A program made the translations under genes and the position numbers. Of a stretch of DNA of 64,000 bases, positions 17,216 through 27,700 are shown in pieces. This DNA is from Hymenobacter sp. BT188 (GTDB lineage Bacteria > Bacteroidota > Bacteroidia > Cytophagales > Hymenobacteraceae). The DNA is taken from positions 1-64,000 of the forward strand of contig NZ_JACSCW010000001.1 of NCBI RefSeq assembly GCF_014333585.1. The letters are read 5' to 3'. Each line of letters opens with the position of its first letter. Positions within the stretch are counted from its first letter, which is position 1. Below the pieces are notes generated by a model. It saw only the letters and a program-made list of their open reading frames with translations. It searched no databases and was not told the origin of the DNA.

Positions 17216-20200
17216 ATGACCCTAAATTCTTACTCATCCTTCTTGCGAAGAGCCATTCTGCTGACGGCCTGTGGGTTGCCAGCGGTTGTGGCTCCCGCTT
17301 TGGCCGGGCGAAATTTGCCCCCCAGCCCCGCTGCCGCTTCTCTCGCAACGGCCGATGTGCCCGTATCGGGCCGCGTAACCCAGTCTAATGGCGAAGGCTT
17401 GCCGGGCGTAACGGTGCTCGTAAAAGGCACATCCATAGGTGCTTCTACCAGCAGCGACGGTACTTTCTCGCTCAACGTACCCGAAGGCAGCACCCTAGTG
17501 TTCAGCTCCATTGGCTTTACCAGCCGCGAGTTGCCCGTAACGGGAGCAACAACCAGTCTTAATGTAACTCTGGAGAGCGATACGAAGTCGCTGAACGAAG
17601 TAGTCGTGGTAGGTTATGGCACCCAGGAGCGGGGCAGCGTAACCGGCGCTATTTCATCGGTGGCCAGTGAAGAGATTGTGCGCCAGCCGGTCGCCGATGT
17701 TACCCAGGCTATTCAAGGCAAGGTTTCCGGTGTCACCATTATCTCCAACGGCGGCGCTCCTGGTGGCGCGGCTGGTACTTCGGTGCGTATTCGCGGCATA
17801 ACTTCAGCCGGTAATAACAGCCCACTGTACGTAGTAGATGGTTTTCCTTTGCCTTCGAGCGACCAGGAAAATCAACTGAACGCCATCAGTCCCAATGACA
17901 TCGAAACCATTGATATTCTGAAGGATGCATCAGCGACGGCTATCTACGGGGTGCGTGCTGCCAACGGGGTTGTAATCATCACAACCAAGCGCGGCAAGGC
18001 TGGTAAGACCAATGTTAATTTCGATGTGTACCGCGGTATTCAGAGCGTGGCCCGCAAGCTGGACTTGCTGAACGCACAGGAATATGCCGTTATCAACAAC
18101 GAGAACCGCATCGCGGCCGGTCTGCCGATTGTGGTAGATCAGTTGCGTAACCCCGCCGCTTTGGGTGAAGGCACCGACTGGCAGGACCTCGTATTCCGTC
18201 AGGCTCAGATTCAGAACTATTCCCTTTCGGCCACGGGCGGCAGCGAAAGCGCGCGCTATGCTTTGTCGGGTACCTATTTCCAGCAGGATGGTACTATTGT
18301 CGGCACCAACTTCGAGCGCTTCACTCTGCGGGCCAACGGCGACGTGCAGGTAGGCAGAATGCTGAAGCTGGGCAATAGCATTCAACTCACTCACTTACAG
18401 GACCGCCAGGTAACGACCAACAGCGGAGAATATGGCGTAGTGCAGCACTTGCTGCGTATCCCGTCTACCGTGCAGCCTTATCGGCCTGATGGCTACTGGT
18501 ACGAGCCAAGCGGCAGCGTCGACAACTTTATTGAGGAGAATCCCCTCGCCAGCGCCCAGCGGACCAACCAGAAATTCACCCGCAACCGGGCATTGATCAG
18601 CTTATACGCTGAGCTAGAGCCAGTCAAAGGCCTGCGCTTGCGTACCAATGTAGGTGGCGACTTCATCTTCGACAACTTCAATGCGTTTGCCCCTTCTGCC
18701 CCGACGCTGGCAGGCTTCAGCTCACGCTATACGGTGGCGGGTGCCACGGCTACTTCTGCCTACGCGCCTACCTACCTGATCGAGAATACGGCCACCTACG
18801 ATCATCTCTTTGCCGACAAGCACCAGGTCACCTTCCTGTTAGGTCAGTCGGCTCAGGAGTTTAACCGTAGCAACGTAGAGGCTTATCGCACGGGCTATCT
18901 TCGCAACGACTTGCAGGTAATCAACGCCGGTCCTCTCAATACGCTGTTAGCGAATGCGGGCACCATAAATGCCCCCCAGCGCCTGGCCAGCTACTTTGGT
19001 CGTCTCAACTACGAGTTTGATGGTAAGTACCTGTTATCGGCCGTAGCCCGCTACGACGGTTCCTCCGTATTCCCTCCCGGCGATAAGTTCGGCTTCTTCC
19101 CTGGCGTATCTGCAGGCTGGCGCATCTCCGAAGAAGAGTTTTTGAAAGACAATACTACCATCAGCAACCTGAAACTTCGGGCTGGCTACGGCAAAGTGGG
19201 TAACCCACTGAACGCGGGGCGTTTTTCTTACCTCTACTCTGTCAACTTCGGTATCACGTATCCATTCGGTCCGGATGGCACGATCAATACGGGCGGAGCA
19301 CCCACGCGCTTGTCAAACCCTGAGCTGCGCTGGGAAACCAACAACCAGGCAAACATTGGTCTGGACATGGGCTTCCTAGAAAATCGCTTCGAGGCCAGCA
19401 TCGACCTCTACAACCGCAGCTCGCCCAACCTGATTGCTCCCGTGCCGCCGCTCTTCGCTTCGGGCACCTACGAGCCAGTGAATCGTAACGCGGCCTCCGC
19501 TTACAACCGTGGTGTCGACTTTAGCTTTACTTCCCGCAATGTGCAGGGCTCAGGGCAAGGCTTCAACTGGACCACGACGCTGAACCTGTCGGCTTTCAAA
19601 ACGGAGCTGGAGTCATTGGGTAAAGGCTTGCCTTACAATGGGTTGAGTTCCTTGAGCGGAGTTATCGTGCGCTACGACGAGGGCTATGCCTTTGGTTCAT
19701 TCTTCGGTTACACGGCCGATGGCCTGTTTCAGACGCAGGATGAAGTAGCTGCGCATGCTAAACAGCAAACCGGTACCGCCCCCGGCGATATCCGCTTCCG
19801 CGATCTGAATGGGGATAATGTCATCAACGCCGATGACCGGACCTTTATCGGTAATCCTAACCCCGACTTCACGTACGGTATTACCAATAATCTGACCTTC
19901 AAGGGTTTCGATCTGAGCTTCTTTATTCAGGGTTCGCAGGGCAACGACGTGTATAACCTGAACCGCTACATCACGGAAGGTGCCCTGTATGGTACTACCA
20001 ATGGCACTACCCGCGTACTGAACCGCTGGACCGGCCCCGGCACCAGCAACGACGTGCCTCGCGCCATTGATGGCGACCCGAATACCAACCTGCGCGTGTC
20101 TACCTACTTCATAGAGGATGGCTCTTACGCCCGCATCAAAAACCTGACCCTAGGCTATACGCTGCCAACAGGCTTGCTGAGCCGGATTTCGGCCACTCAG

Positions 20201-20344
20201 CTGCGCGTGTACGTCACGGCTCAGAACCTGGCCACGCTGACCAAGTACAGCGGCTTCGATCCTGAGGTGAGCGCCAGCGGCGTCGACCTGGGTATCTATC
20301 CCCAGTCGCGCGTATTCATGGCCGGCTTAAACATCGGGTTTTAA
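17216..20344 (+). CDS. SusC/RagA TonB-linked outer membrane protein (beta-glucan locus)
   Basis: A 1042-residue TonB-dependent transporter that imports oligosaccharides in complex with a SusD lipoprotein. After a signal peptide come a carboxypeptidase-regulatory-like beta domain (VSGRVTQSNGEGLPGVTVLVKG, about 50-125), the TonB box/plug region (NEVVVVGYGTQERGSVTGAIS, about 126-240, with the SusC signature LKDASATAIYGVRAANGVVIITTK), and a 22-strand barrel ending in Phe (AGLNIGF). No STN domain precedes the plug, so coupling to an ECF sigma/anti-sigma pair is unlikely. SusD follows 24 bp downstream. GCCCCCC motifs at 17317 and 18971. Confidence 0.96.
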   Translation: MTLNSYSSFLRRAILLTACGLPAVVAPALAGRNLPPSPAAASLATADVPVSGRVTQSNGEGLPGVTVLVKGTSIGASTSSDGTFSLNVPEGSTLVFSSIGFTSRELPVTGATTSLNVTLESDTKSLNEVVVVGYGTQERGSVTGAISSVASEEIVRQPVADVTQAIQGKVSGVTIISNGGAPGGAAGTSVRIRGITSAGNNSPLYVVDGFPLPSSDQENQLNAISPNDIETIDILKDASATAIYGVRAANGVVIITTKRGKAGKTNVNFDVYRGIQSVARKLDLLNAQEYAVINNENRIAAGLPIVVDQLRNPAALGEGTDWQDLVFRQAQIQNYSLSATGGSESARYALSGTYFQQDGTIVGTNFERFTLRANGDVQVGRMLKLGNSIQLTHLQDRQVTTNSGEYGVVQHLLRIPSTVQPYRPDGYWYEPSGSVDNFIEENPLASAQRTNQKFTRNRALISLYAELEPVKGLRLRTNVGGDFIFDNFNAFAPSAPTLAGFSSRYTVAGATATSAYAPTYLIENTATYDHLFADKHQVTFLLGQSAQEFNRSNVEAYRTGYLRNDLQVINAGPLNTLLANAGTINAPQRLASYFGRLNYEFDGKYLLSAVARYDGSSVFPPGDKFGFFPGVSAGWRISEEEFLKDNTTISNLKLRAGYGKVGNPLNAGRFSYLYSVNFGITYPFGPDGTINTGGAPTRLSNPELRWETNNQANIGLDMGFLENRFEASIDLYNRSSPNLIAPVPPLFASGTYEPVNRNAASAYNRGVDFSFTSRNVQGSGQGFNWTTTLNLSAFKTELESLGKGLPYNGLSSLSGVIVRYDEGYAFGSFFGYTADGLFQTQDEVAAHAKQQTGTAPGDIRFRDLNGDNVINADDRTFIGNPNPDFTYGITNNLTFKGFDLSFFIQGSQGNDVYNLNRYITEGALYGTTNGTTRVLNRWTGPGTSNDVPRAIDGDPNTNLRVSTYFIEDGSYARIKNLTLGYTLPTGLLSRISATQLRVYVTAQNLATLTKYSGFDPEVSASGVDLGIYPQSRVFMAGLNIGF

Positions 20345-20368
20345 TCCTTTCTAAACTCCCACAGAACA

Positions 20369-21886
20369 ATGACTATCTCAAAATATACGTGCGGCGCTTT
20401 TCTGCTCACGCTGGGCTTACTGACCGGCTGCGGTGAGAAATTCCTAGAGGAGGCCCCCACCGACCAGATAACGGACGCTAACTTCTACAAAACCCAAACC
20501 GACGCCATTCAGGCCGTGACGGCCGCTTATAGCGAGCTGACGAAAGAAGGCCAGTACAATGCGGCTTTGTGGGCCATGGATATCATGGCGGACGTCTCGA
20601 CTACGGGCGGCGGCGGCGGCGGCGATGGTATTGAATACCAGCAGCTCGACAACTACAATACTCCCACTACCAATATCATTGCTAACCGTCTCTGGGGCGG
20701 GTCCTTTATTGGTGTTCAGCGGGCTAATATTGTTCTGCAAAAGGTGCCCCTGATTACGAATATTGATCCCAATATTCAAAAGCGTTGCTTAGGCGAAGCA
20801 CAGTTTCTGCGGGCTAAGTATTACTTCGACTTAGTACGGGCCTACGGCGATGTACCTTTGTATACTGTACCGCCCGTCACGGCGGCTGAGGTAAATATCC
20901 CACGTACGCCCGCCGTTCAGGTATATGCGCAGATCGAAAAGGATTTAATTGAGGCTATTGGTAATTTGCCCGCTTCGTATAGCGGGGAAGATATCGGTCG
21001 GGCTACGAAGTGGGCAGCTACGGGGCTGCTGGCCAAGGTGTATCTCACCCAGGATAAAAAGACGGAAGCCGCTCAGCGAGCTCGCGAAGTCATTGCTGGC
21101 TCCGGCAAAACCCTGTACGCCAACTACGCCGATATCTTTAAAGTAGAAAACGACAACGGCCAGGAGTCGCTATTTGAAGTGCAGTTCGTGAACGGCCGCA
21201 ACCAATACGACCGAAACAATGTAGGCTCGGCGGCCAACCAGTTTTTTGCCCCCCGCGGCGGTGGACTCACGCCTGTAGGCGATGGCTACGGCTTCAACAT
21301 TCCGGAGCCCGACTTCGTGAACGGCTATGAGGCCGGCGATACGCGCAAAGCCGTCAGCATCTTCTCGCCTGGCGACGCGTGGCCCGGTGGCGGAACGAAT
21401 CCTGGTAGCCTGCCGGGTTCTCCCTTCGGTTACAGCTCCAAGAAATGGTTCATCGGTAAAGTGAACACCAACATCTGGGATTCGCCCCTGAATATGAAGG
21501 TAATGCGCTTGGCTGAAGTGTATTTGATTCTGGCTGAGGCCGTAGGACCAACAGCTGAAGGCGTAGAAGCTATCAACAAAGTGCGCCGCCGGGCGTTCGG
21601 GCTGCCTATTAATACGCCTTCTGCCGCCCGCGACCTGACCACGACAACTCCCAACTTCACGGATGCTGTGCTGCGGGAGCGTCTCTACGAGCTCGCCTTT
21701 GAGATGGACCGTTGGTTTGACCTGAAGCGGACGGGCAAGTTCATTACGCGCATGACGGAACACTCCGCTTTCCTGCGGACGCTTGGTGTGCAGCGCGGCG
21801 TACCAACGGCAACCAATCTGGTGCTGCCCATTCCGCAGTCGGAGATTGATGCCAACCCTGCTCTCATTCAGAACCCTGGCTACTAA
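20369..21886 (+). CDS. SusD/RagB family glycan-binding lipoprotein
   Basis: A 505-residue surface lipoprotein, lid of the SusC transporter. Lipobox LLTGC gives a lipidated Cys near residue 21, followed by the typical FLEEAPTDQITDANFYKT. Tetratricopeptide-like helices are spread through the N-terminal half (AQFLRAKYYFDLVRAYGDVPL, ATGLLAKVYL) and the C-terminal SusD signature is AVLRERLYELAFEMDRWFDLKRTGK near 425. It is 24 bp behind SusC and 33 bp ahead of the PKD lipoprotein, so the three are probably one transcript. A short poly-Gly stretch (TTGGGGGGDG) near residue 77 is unusual. Confidence 0.95.
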   Translation: MTISKYTCGAFLLTLGLLTGCGEKFLEEAPTDQITDANFYKTQTDAIQAVTAAYSELTKEGQYNAALWAMDIMADVSTTGGGGGGDGIEYQQLDNYNTPTTNIIANRLWGGSFIGVQRANIVLQKVPLITNIDPNIQKRCLGEAQFLRAKYYFDLVRAYGDVPLYTVPPVTAAEVNIPRTPAVQVYAQIEKDLIEAIGNLPASYSGEDIGRATKWAATGLLAKVYLTQDKKTEAAQRAREVIAGSGKTLYANYADIFKVENDNGQESLFEVQFVNGRNQYDRNNVGSAANQFFAPRGGGLTPVGDGYGFNIPEPDFVNGYEAGDTRKAVSIFSPGDAWPGGGTNPGSLPGSPFGYSSKKWFIGKVNTNIWDSPLNMKVMRLAEVYLILAEAVGPTAEGVEAINKVRRRAFGLPINTPSAARDLTTTTPNFTDAVLRERLYELAFEMDRWFDLKRTGKFITRMTEHSAFLRTLGVQRGVPTATNLVLPIPQSEIDANPALIQNPGY

Positions 21887-21919
21887 GCCACTTCCCACCG
21901 ACGATTTACTTCGATTTAT

Positions 21920-23185
21920 ATGAAAAATACCTGGAATAAAGCGGGTTTGGCGCTACTAAGCGGCTCGTTGCTGCTTGCCTCCTGCGACAAAGAAGACACG
22001 GGGCAGATAGAAGGGGTAGTGCCAACGGCCGATTTTACAGCTGCTGTTAATACCACTGAGTTTCCCACCGTTGTCACGTTCACGAATACCAGCCAGAATA
22101 GCTTCCTCTATCAGTGGGATTTTGGCGATAACTCTATTGGCAGCGGCGAAACTGTAACACACACATATCCGCGCGGTGGCACCTACAAAGTCCGGCTCAT
22201 AGCCGCTGGCCGGGGTGGTACTGGCACTTCGCCCGAGAAGGACGTAGTAGTTCCTTCGCCTTGCGCTAATGCTTCCTTCGCGGGGCTCACTGACTGCAAC
22301 GGAGGCGGTGTCACCGTCTGGACGTACTCACGCGCTGCCGGAGCGATAGAGGTACTGGCGGCCGATGACCGCACGGTGGTATCGAGCTCGGCTGCCAATA
22401 GCCTGCCTGCCTGCCAAGCCGACGATCAGTTCAGCTTCAGCAGCGGCTATCAGTATATCTACAAGAGTGGGGGGCAAACCTCTGTGAACGGTGCTTGCGC
22501 TACGGCCGCTGATGCCAATTCTGCCTTCCGGTTTCGCCCCAATGGCGGCGGCCCGGCCCAAATTGTTCTCCAGGCTGAGAATGCCTTCATTGGCACTTCC
22601 AGCCCCGCCTCGGCTCGCACCTACGACATCGTGGAAGCTACTGCCCAGCGTCTGCGTCTGAAAAGCACGAATGCCAACGGCACCAAAACCGTGGTAACAC
22701 TCGTGCCCTTCAATGCCACTGACCCAATTCGTCAGCTGCTCACGGGTGGCTCGTCTAAAACCTGGATGCTCGACAACGCTACCGATGCGCCCATCATCGT
22801 GGGTACGGAAGGTAATCCGCTACAGTACTTTGCGGGCGTAAAGGCAGGCGAGTTGCCTACTTGCCAATCTGATGACGAGTACACATTCTCTGCGACGAAC
22901 ACGCTGACGTATAATGCGAAAGCTGAAACGTTCTCGGCGGCCGCTGGCTTTACCTGTCAGCCAGCGCAGTCGGGTACTTCCACTTTCACCTTTGGCCCAG
23001 CGAGCGGCACTGGCTTAGCGCAGTTTGTTCTGGCACGGACGAATGCCTTCATCGGCACCACCGATGCTTCGCCCACGGAGCGCGTGTATCGCATTATCTC
23101 CATCGATGATAAGAAGATGACGTTGCGGGCGGGTAGTGGTGCAAACGGGGGCACCGTGTTTACCATGAAATTCGTGGCCAAGTAA
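21920..23185 (+). CDS. PKD-domain surface lipoprotein with a duplicated module
   Basis: A 421-residue lipoprotein (lipobox LLLASC, Cys about 22). A PKD domain (about 36-110, with YQWDFGDNSIGSGETVTHTYPRGGTYKVRL) is followed by two copies of a beta-rich module. Both copies share LPACQADDQFSF / LPTCQSDDEYTF and ENAFIGTSS / TNAFIGTTD, and end in a similar LRL(K)S/TLRAGS strand, so the module has been duplicated in tandem. Position after SusD suggests a surface glycan-binding protein of the SusE/SusF or SGBP type. That role is inferred from context; the modules themselves I do not recognise beyond a lipocalin-like flavour. Confidence 0.82.
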   Translation: MKNTWNKAGLALLSGSLLLASCDKEDTGQIEGVVPTADFTAAVNTTEFPTVVTFTNTSQNSFLYQWDFGDNSIGSGETVTHTYPRGGTYKVRLIAAGRGGTGTSPEKDVVVPSPCANASFAGLTDCNGGGVTVWTYSRAAGAIEVLAADDRTVVSSSAANSLPACQADDQFSFSSGYQYIYKSGGQTSVNGACATAADANSAFRFRPNGGGPAQIVLQAENAFIGTSSPASARTYDIVEATAQRLRLKSTNANGTKTVVTLVPFNATDPIRQLLTGGSSKTWMLDNATDAPIIVGTEGNPLQYFAGVKAGELPTCQSDDEYTFSATNTLTYNAKAETFSAAAGFTCQPAQSGTSTFTFGPASGTGLAQFVLARTNAFIGTTDASPTERVYRIISIDDKKMTLRAGSGANGGTVFTMKFVAK

Positions 23186-23230
23186 AGTCGTGCTGAGAGC
23201 TGTGGATGCTGTTGATTAACTGTTTGTTTT

Positions 23231-24115
23231 ATGAGAAAAGGTAGCTTGAAGTACCATCGGAGCTTGGGGGGCATTTTTGTTGGTGCCGTATTGTGTTGCC
23301 TAACCGCAACGGCCTGCACAGAGGAAAAAGAAGCTTCTGTGCCAGCCCCAACGCCCACACCTCCCGCCGCCACTGAAGTAAACGCCGACCCCCGCGACTA
23401 TAATCAGTACACGGAGCTGGTGTGGAGCGACGAGTTTGATGGCAGCGCTCTGAACCAGACAAAGTGGACCTATGAAGTAAGCGACAACTGGTTCAACAAT
23501 GAGCTGCAAGCCACTACCAACAGCAGCGAAAACCTCTTTCTTACTGGCGGCAACCTAACCATTCAGGCGAAGCGGGAACAGTTGCGCAACCGGCAGTACA
23601 CTTCGGCCCGCATCATTACAAAGGGCAAGCAGGACTTCGCCTACGGCCGCATCGACGTGCGCGCGAAGCTGCCCAAGGGCAAAGGTATTTGGCCGGCCAT
23701 TTGGATGCTGGGCAGCAACGACAGCCAGGCCCCCTGGCCGGCCTGCGGCGAAATCGACATTATGGAGTTACGCGGCAGTCAGCCGGCGGTGAATATCAGT
23801 ACCGTGCACTTTGGTAACACGGTGGCCGAGCGTAAATTTAAAGGCACGGAGATACGCTTGCCCAGCGGCGATTTTTCCGACGACTATCACATCTTCAGCT
23901 TGGTGCGCAGCAAGGGCCAGTTGCGGTGGTTTCTGGATGGCCAGCAGTATTTCACCATTACGCCCAACGACGCTTCCCCATATCCCTTCGACAATAAGTT
24001 CTACATGATTCTGAACGTGGCCGTGGGGGGCGATTTTGACGGCAACCCCGATGCCAGCACCACTTTTCCCAAGCAGATGCAGGTAGATTATGTGCGGTAT
24101 TATCAGTACAAATAA
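23231..24115 (+). CDS. Glycoside hydrolase family 16 endo-beta-glucanase (laminarinase-like)
   Basis: A 294-residue lipoprotein (lipobox TATAC, Cys29) with one GH16 jelly-roll domain from about residue 60. The catalytic motif GEIDIMEL at 173-180 supplies Glu174 (nucleophile) and Glu179 (acid/base), with the extra Met of the beta-bulge form typical of laminarinases. WSDEFDG, IWPAIWML and the final MQVDYVRYYQ are family hallmarks. It is the last gene of the SusCD operon; together with GH3 it would cut beta-1,3(-1,4)-glucan to oligosaccharides and then glucose. Lichenase-type specificity is possible. GCCCCCC motifs at 23266 and 24025 (complement). Confidence 0.94.
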   Translation: MRKGSLKYHRSLGGIFVGAVLCCLTATACTEEKEASVPAPTPTPPAATEVNADPRDYNQYTELVWSDEFDGSALNQTKWTYEVSDNWFNNELQATTNSSENLFLTGGNLTIQAKREQLRNRQYTSARIITKGKQDFAYGRIDVRAKLPKGKGIWPAIWMLGSNDSQAPWPACGEIDIMELRGSQPAVNISTVHFGNTVAERKFKGTEIRLPSGDFSDDYHIFSLVRSKGQLRWFLDGQQYFTITPNDASPYPFDNKFYMILNVAVGGDFDGNPDASTTFPKQMQVDYVRYYQYK

Positions 24116-24117
24116 AG

Positions 24118-24186
24118 CTGCTGCAAAAGCGTATTAGTTGACCTTTGAGGGGCTTTTTTCCGAGTAATCCTCCGCTTTTGCAGCAG
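24118..24186 (+). terminator. Long-range inverted repeat after GH16
   Basis: Perfect 14-bp arms (CTGCTGCAAAAGCG and its complement, 24118-24131 and 24173-24186) start 2 bases after the GH16 stop and enclose 41 nt that contain a GGGGCTTTTTT element. Likely a transcription stop or mRNA end-protecting structure. Confidence 0.6.
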
Positions 24187-24235
24187 TTGATAGTCCTTGC
24201 TCCAGACTGAGTAATTCAGTTTGGTAGTGAGTGTC

Positions 24236-24276
24236 AGAGCCGGTTCGTCGCGTTTGAGGTGCGAGCCGGCTCTTTG
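24236..24276 (+). terminator. Second hairpin in the gap
   Basis: AGAGCCGG pairs with CCGGCTCT; the stem extends to 12 bp with one wobble and is followed by TTTG. Weaker U-run than a classic terminator. Confidence 0.5.
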
Positions 24277-24355
24277 ACTTTATTTGAGTATATCGGTTGA
24301 AAACACCTGTTTTCCTTAAAATGGGTATGGGTAAATCGATAGAGTAAATAGCATC

Positions 24356-24405
24356 AAAAAAGGCCCATTTTATCTGTGAAATCGCAGATAAAATGGGCCT
24401 TTTTT
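24356..24405. terminator. Strong bidirectional terminator
   Basis: Perfect 21-bp arms (24356-24376 and 24385-24405), six A on one side and six T on the other, with an 8-nt loop. It isolates the laminarin locus from the next SusC gene. Unlike most terminators here it does not use GCCCCCC. Confidence 0.9.
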
Positions 24406-24696
24406 GTATCAGATTTTGGCTAATAAATAGACTGGTTTTTTAGCAAAAGCGAGTCGCAAAAACTGTTCGTTTGACCATTTTTATTTGTAGAGAATCAGCT
24501 TTTGAGAGTAGAATTTCAAGGATTAAATTGTTTAGAAAACTGATTAGATTCAGAGCGTAATCGTCTAAGTAATAATTATATAATAAAAAATGTATCTACA
24601 TATGATGTAATTTAAGAAATAATGTTTGCTAACTCAATCGTTTACAATTTCATAATTCAAAGATCCAGTTGTTCAGGTAAAATAAAGCCCATTTCT

Positions 24697-24739
24697 TGTC
24701 GGCATCAGTTAAATTTTTTTTAACGCTTAAAAACCGACA
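24697..24739 (+). promoter_or_regulatory. Leader hairpin abutting the second SusC start
   Basis: Outer stem TGTCGG (24697-24702) with CCGACA (24734-24739) and inner stem GTTAAA (24708-24713) with TTTAAC (24719-24724). The outer stem ends one base before the ATG at 24741, so it may control ribosome access or mark a processed leader. Confidence 0.4.
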
Positions 24740-24740
24740 C

Positions 24741-27700
24741 ATGAGAAAAATCTTACTACTGTGCATGCTTACAGTATTTGCCCTCCTTGTCCACCAAGTC
24801 GAGGCGCAGGTACGCACTATCTCTGGAAAGGTGGCGGCAGCAGATGGTAGCACGCTTCCGGGCGTTACTGTGGTGGTGAAGGGAACCACGCAAGGGGCCT
24901 CTACTGATGCCGATGGCGCTTACACCTTGGCAGCGGTGCCAACCACGGCTACTATCCTTGTGTATTCCTTTATCGGCTACGATACGAAAGAGGTAGCAAT
25001 AGGGGATAAGACGACCATCGATGTGAACTTGGCGCCTAATACTACCGGTCTCGACGAGGTAGTAGTAATTGGCTACGGTACCCAGCTTCGCCGCGAGCTG
25101 ACGGGTTCAGTAGCTACCATCAGCGGAACGGATATAGCTCAGAAGCCAGTGCAGAGCTTTGAGCAGTCGTTGCAGGGCCGCGCCCCCGGCGTGAACGTAA
25201 CGACTCCTAATGGCGTGCTGAATACACCGCCCGTTGTGCGGATTCGGGGAGTGAACTCCATCAACCTCAGCTCGGCCCCGTTGTATGTAATCGACGGTAT
25301 CCCAGCGTTCAGCGGCAACAATTCGGCTCTTTCCAGTGTGCCAAACAACCCGCTCAGCAACGTTAATCCCAATGATATCGAAAGCATTGAAGTGCTGAAG
25401 GATGCCGCTGCCGCTGCTATCTACGGCTCCCGGGCCGCGGGGGGCGTTATTCTGGTAACGACGAAGAGTGGCAAAAAAGGTCAGAGCCGTATCTCTCTCG
25501 ATTCGTGGGTAGGCTGGAGCAAGCCCGTCCGCCTGTACGAAGTGCTGGGTGCTGAGGATTATATGTTGATCAAAAACGAGGCTGTTCGCAATCTGAATGC
25601 AAACCGCGCCTCCGTAGGGGCCGTTGCCAACAACCGGGAAGGATTCCTGCCTTCTTTTGATGCTGATGGGAATGTTGTTGACACTCGTTGGTATGATTAC
25701 ATCTACCGCACTGGCTTTTCACATTCCAACGCTCTGAACTTCTCGGGCGGTACTGAAAAGACGACCTATTATGCCTCGGTTGGCTACACGGGCCAGAATG
25801 GTATGTTGAAGAATAACGAATTTCAGCGTCTGTCGGGCCGGATAAACATCGACCACAAAGTCTATAAGAACTTCACCGTAGGCGCTCGTATCGGCTATTC
25901 TAATAACTACAACTCCTCGCCCAACTCTGGCTCAATTGGCGATGCCGCTTTCAGCATAGCAGGCTTAGGTCGGGCTCCGCTGGTATTGCCTCCAAACGTA
26001 GCTGCTCGCAATCCCGACGGCACTCCAAATATTAATACGGCGGGCAACGGCGTCGGGCCAGGAGCTAATACCAACCCAGCTCCTAACTACGCCCCCTTGG
26101 TCACGGGCTACTACAACCCACTGGTTGACTTAGAGAACAACTACTTCACCTCCGAAGGCAATGAGATTCAGGGTAGTTTGTATGCCAACTGGGAAATACT
26201 GAGAGGCCTGAACGTACGAACCACTTATGGTTTGAACAACAGTTCTTTCGAAGATCAGCTGTTCTATACTGCCTTATCCGGCGACGGCTATTCTTCGGGT
26301 GGACAAGCTGCCAACTATTTCCGCACCAACAAGCGCTGGAATTGGCAAAACACCGCTCAGTACGACCGTAGCTTCGGCAATCATAATGCTTCCATCCTGT
26401 TAGGTGGCGAGCAGCAGCGCACGCAGGTAGACCGCTGGGGAGCCAGCCGTACGCAGGTAGCTGACGACTTCTTTAACACGTACCAAGGCAACTACACCAA
26501 CATTGCCGTATCGGGCAACTCCCAGGGAGAAAACTACTTAGTTTCTTACTTCGGCCGTTTGACCTACGATTTTGCCAAAAAATATCTGGCCTCTATTAAT
26601 GTGCGTCGCGACGGCTACTCAGCTTGGGGCAACGAGAAATGGGGTAATTTCTACGGGGCATCTCTGGGCTACATTGTATCGGAGGAGCAGTTCTGGAAGG
26701 ATGCCGCCTTTTCCAATGTCTTCAACTTCCTGAAGTTCACGGGTAGCTATGGCGAGGTAGGCAATAGCCAGGGAATTAATGACTTCGCTTCGTTGTCGAC
26801 GTATGGTTCGGGCCTGTATGGCTCTAGTGCTACGCTGGGCTATTCCACGGCCGGCAACCCGGATCTGACGTGGGAAACCAGCAAAAAGACCGATGTTGGC
26901 TTTTCCTTCGGTGTATTCCAAGATCGGGTGCAGGGTGATTTCTCTTACTATCACAACCTAGTCGATGGGTTGATTCTAGACGTGCCCCAGGCACCTTCCA
27001 GAGGTGTCCCGAATAACACGATTGCAGCCAACGTAGGCTCCATGCGCAACACCGGCGTTGAGTTGAACCTTAACCTGCGGGCTATCCAGGGCAAGGATTT
27101 CAGCTGGACGGTTAACGGCAACTTTACAACCCTGAAAAACCGCGTATTGACGCTTGTTACTGAAGGCCAGCGCATTGCTACGGCTACTTCCGGTCTGGAG
27201 ATTGTCAACTTCACGGAAGTGGGCCGGTCGGTGGGCGAAATCCTGGCTGTTCCCTCCATGGGCGTTAATCCGGCTAACGGTCAGCGGATGGTGCGCAAGA
27301 TCGACGGCACCATCGTTCAATACAATCACTTAGGAACGTCCGGTCCCGGCTCCACGGGCTGGACAACGCTTGACGGCGTGAACACCACGGCTCCTACGCA
27401 GCTAGCCGACGGTATTTACTTTGGCCCAACGCTGCCCAAGTGGTACGGCGGCTTCGATAACACGTTCCGCTACAAGAATTTCGACTTGGGCGTATTCATT
27501 CAGTACTCGGGGGGCAATTACATCTATAATGGCACCAAGTCGGGTTTGCATGATCAGCGCTTCTGGAATAACGAGAAGGATATCCTGAACCGTTGGACCT
27601 CAGAAAACACGAATGCTGAATGGCCCCGCGTGGTGTACGGCGACAACGTGTCGAACGGCTCCGCGCTGGTGATATCGAGTAATGTAGAAAAGGGTGATTT

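Larger units (their letters stand above)
24116..24740. other. Long AT-rich intergenic region with three hairpins
   Basis: About 625 bases between the GH16 operon and the second SusC. The first 290 bases hold three inverted repeats (24118-24186, 24236-24276, 24356-24405). The remainder is strongly AT-rich and noncoding, and ends in a hairpin (24697-24739) right before the SusC start. Confidence 0.7.

Noticed and set aside
21170..21898. 242-residue open frame antisense to susD
   Set aside because: No protein-like features, and it lies wholly opposite the conserved C-terminal half of SusD.
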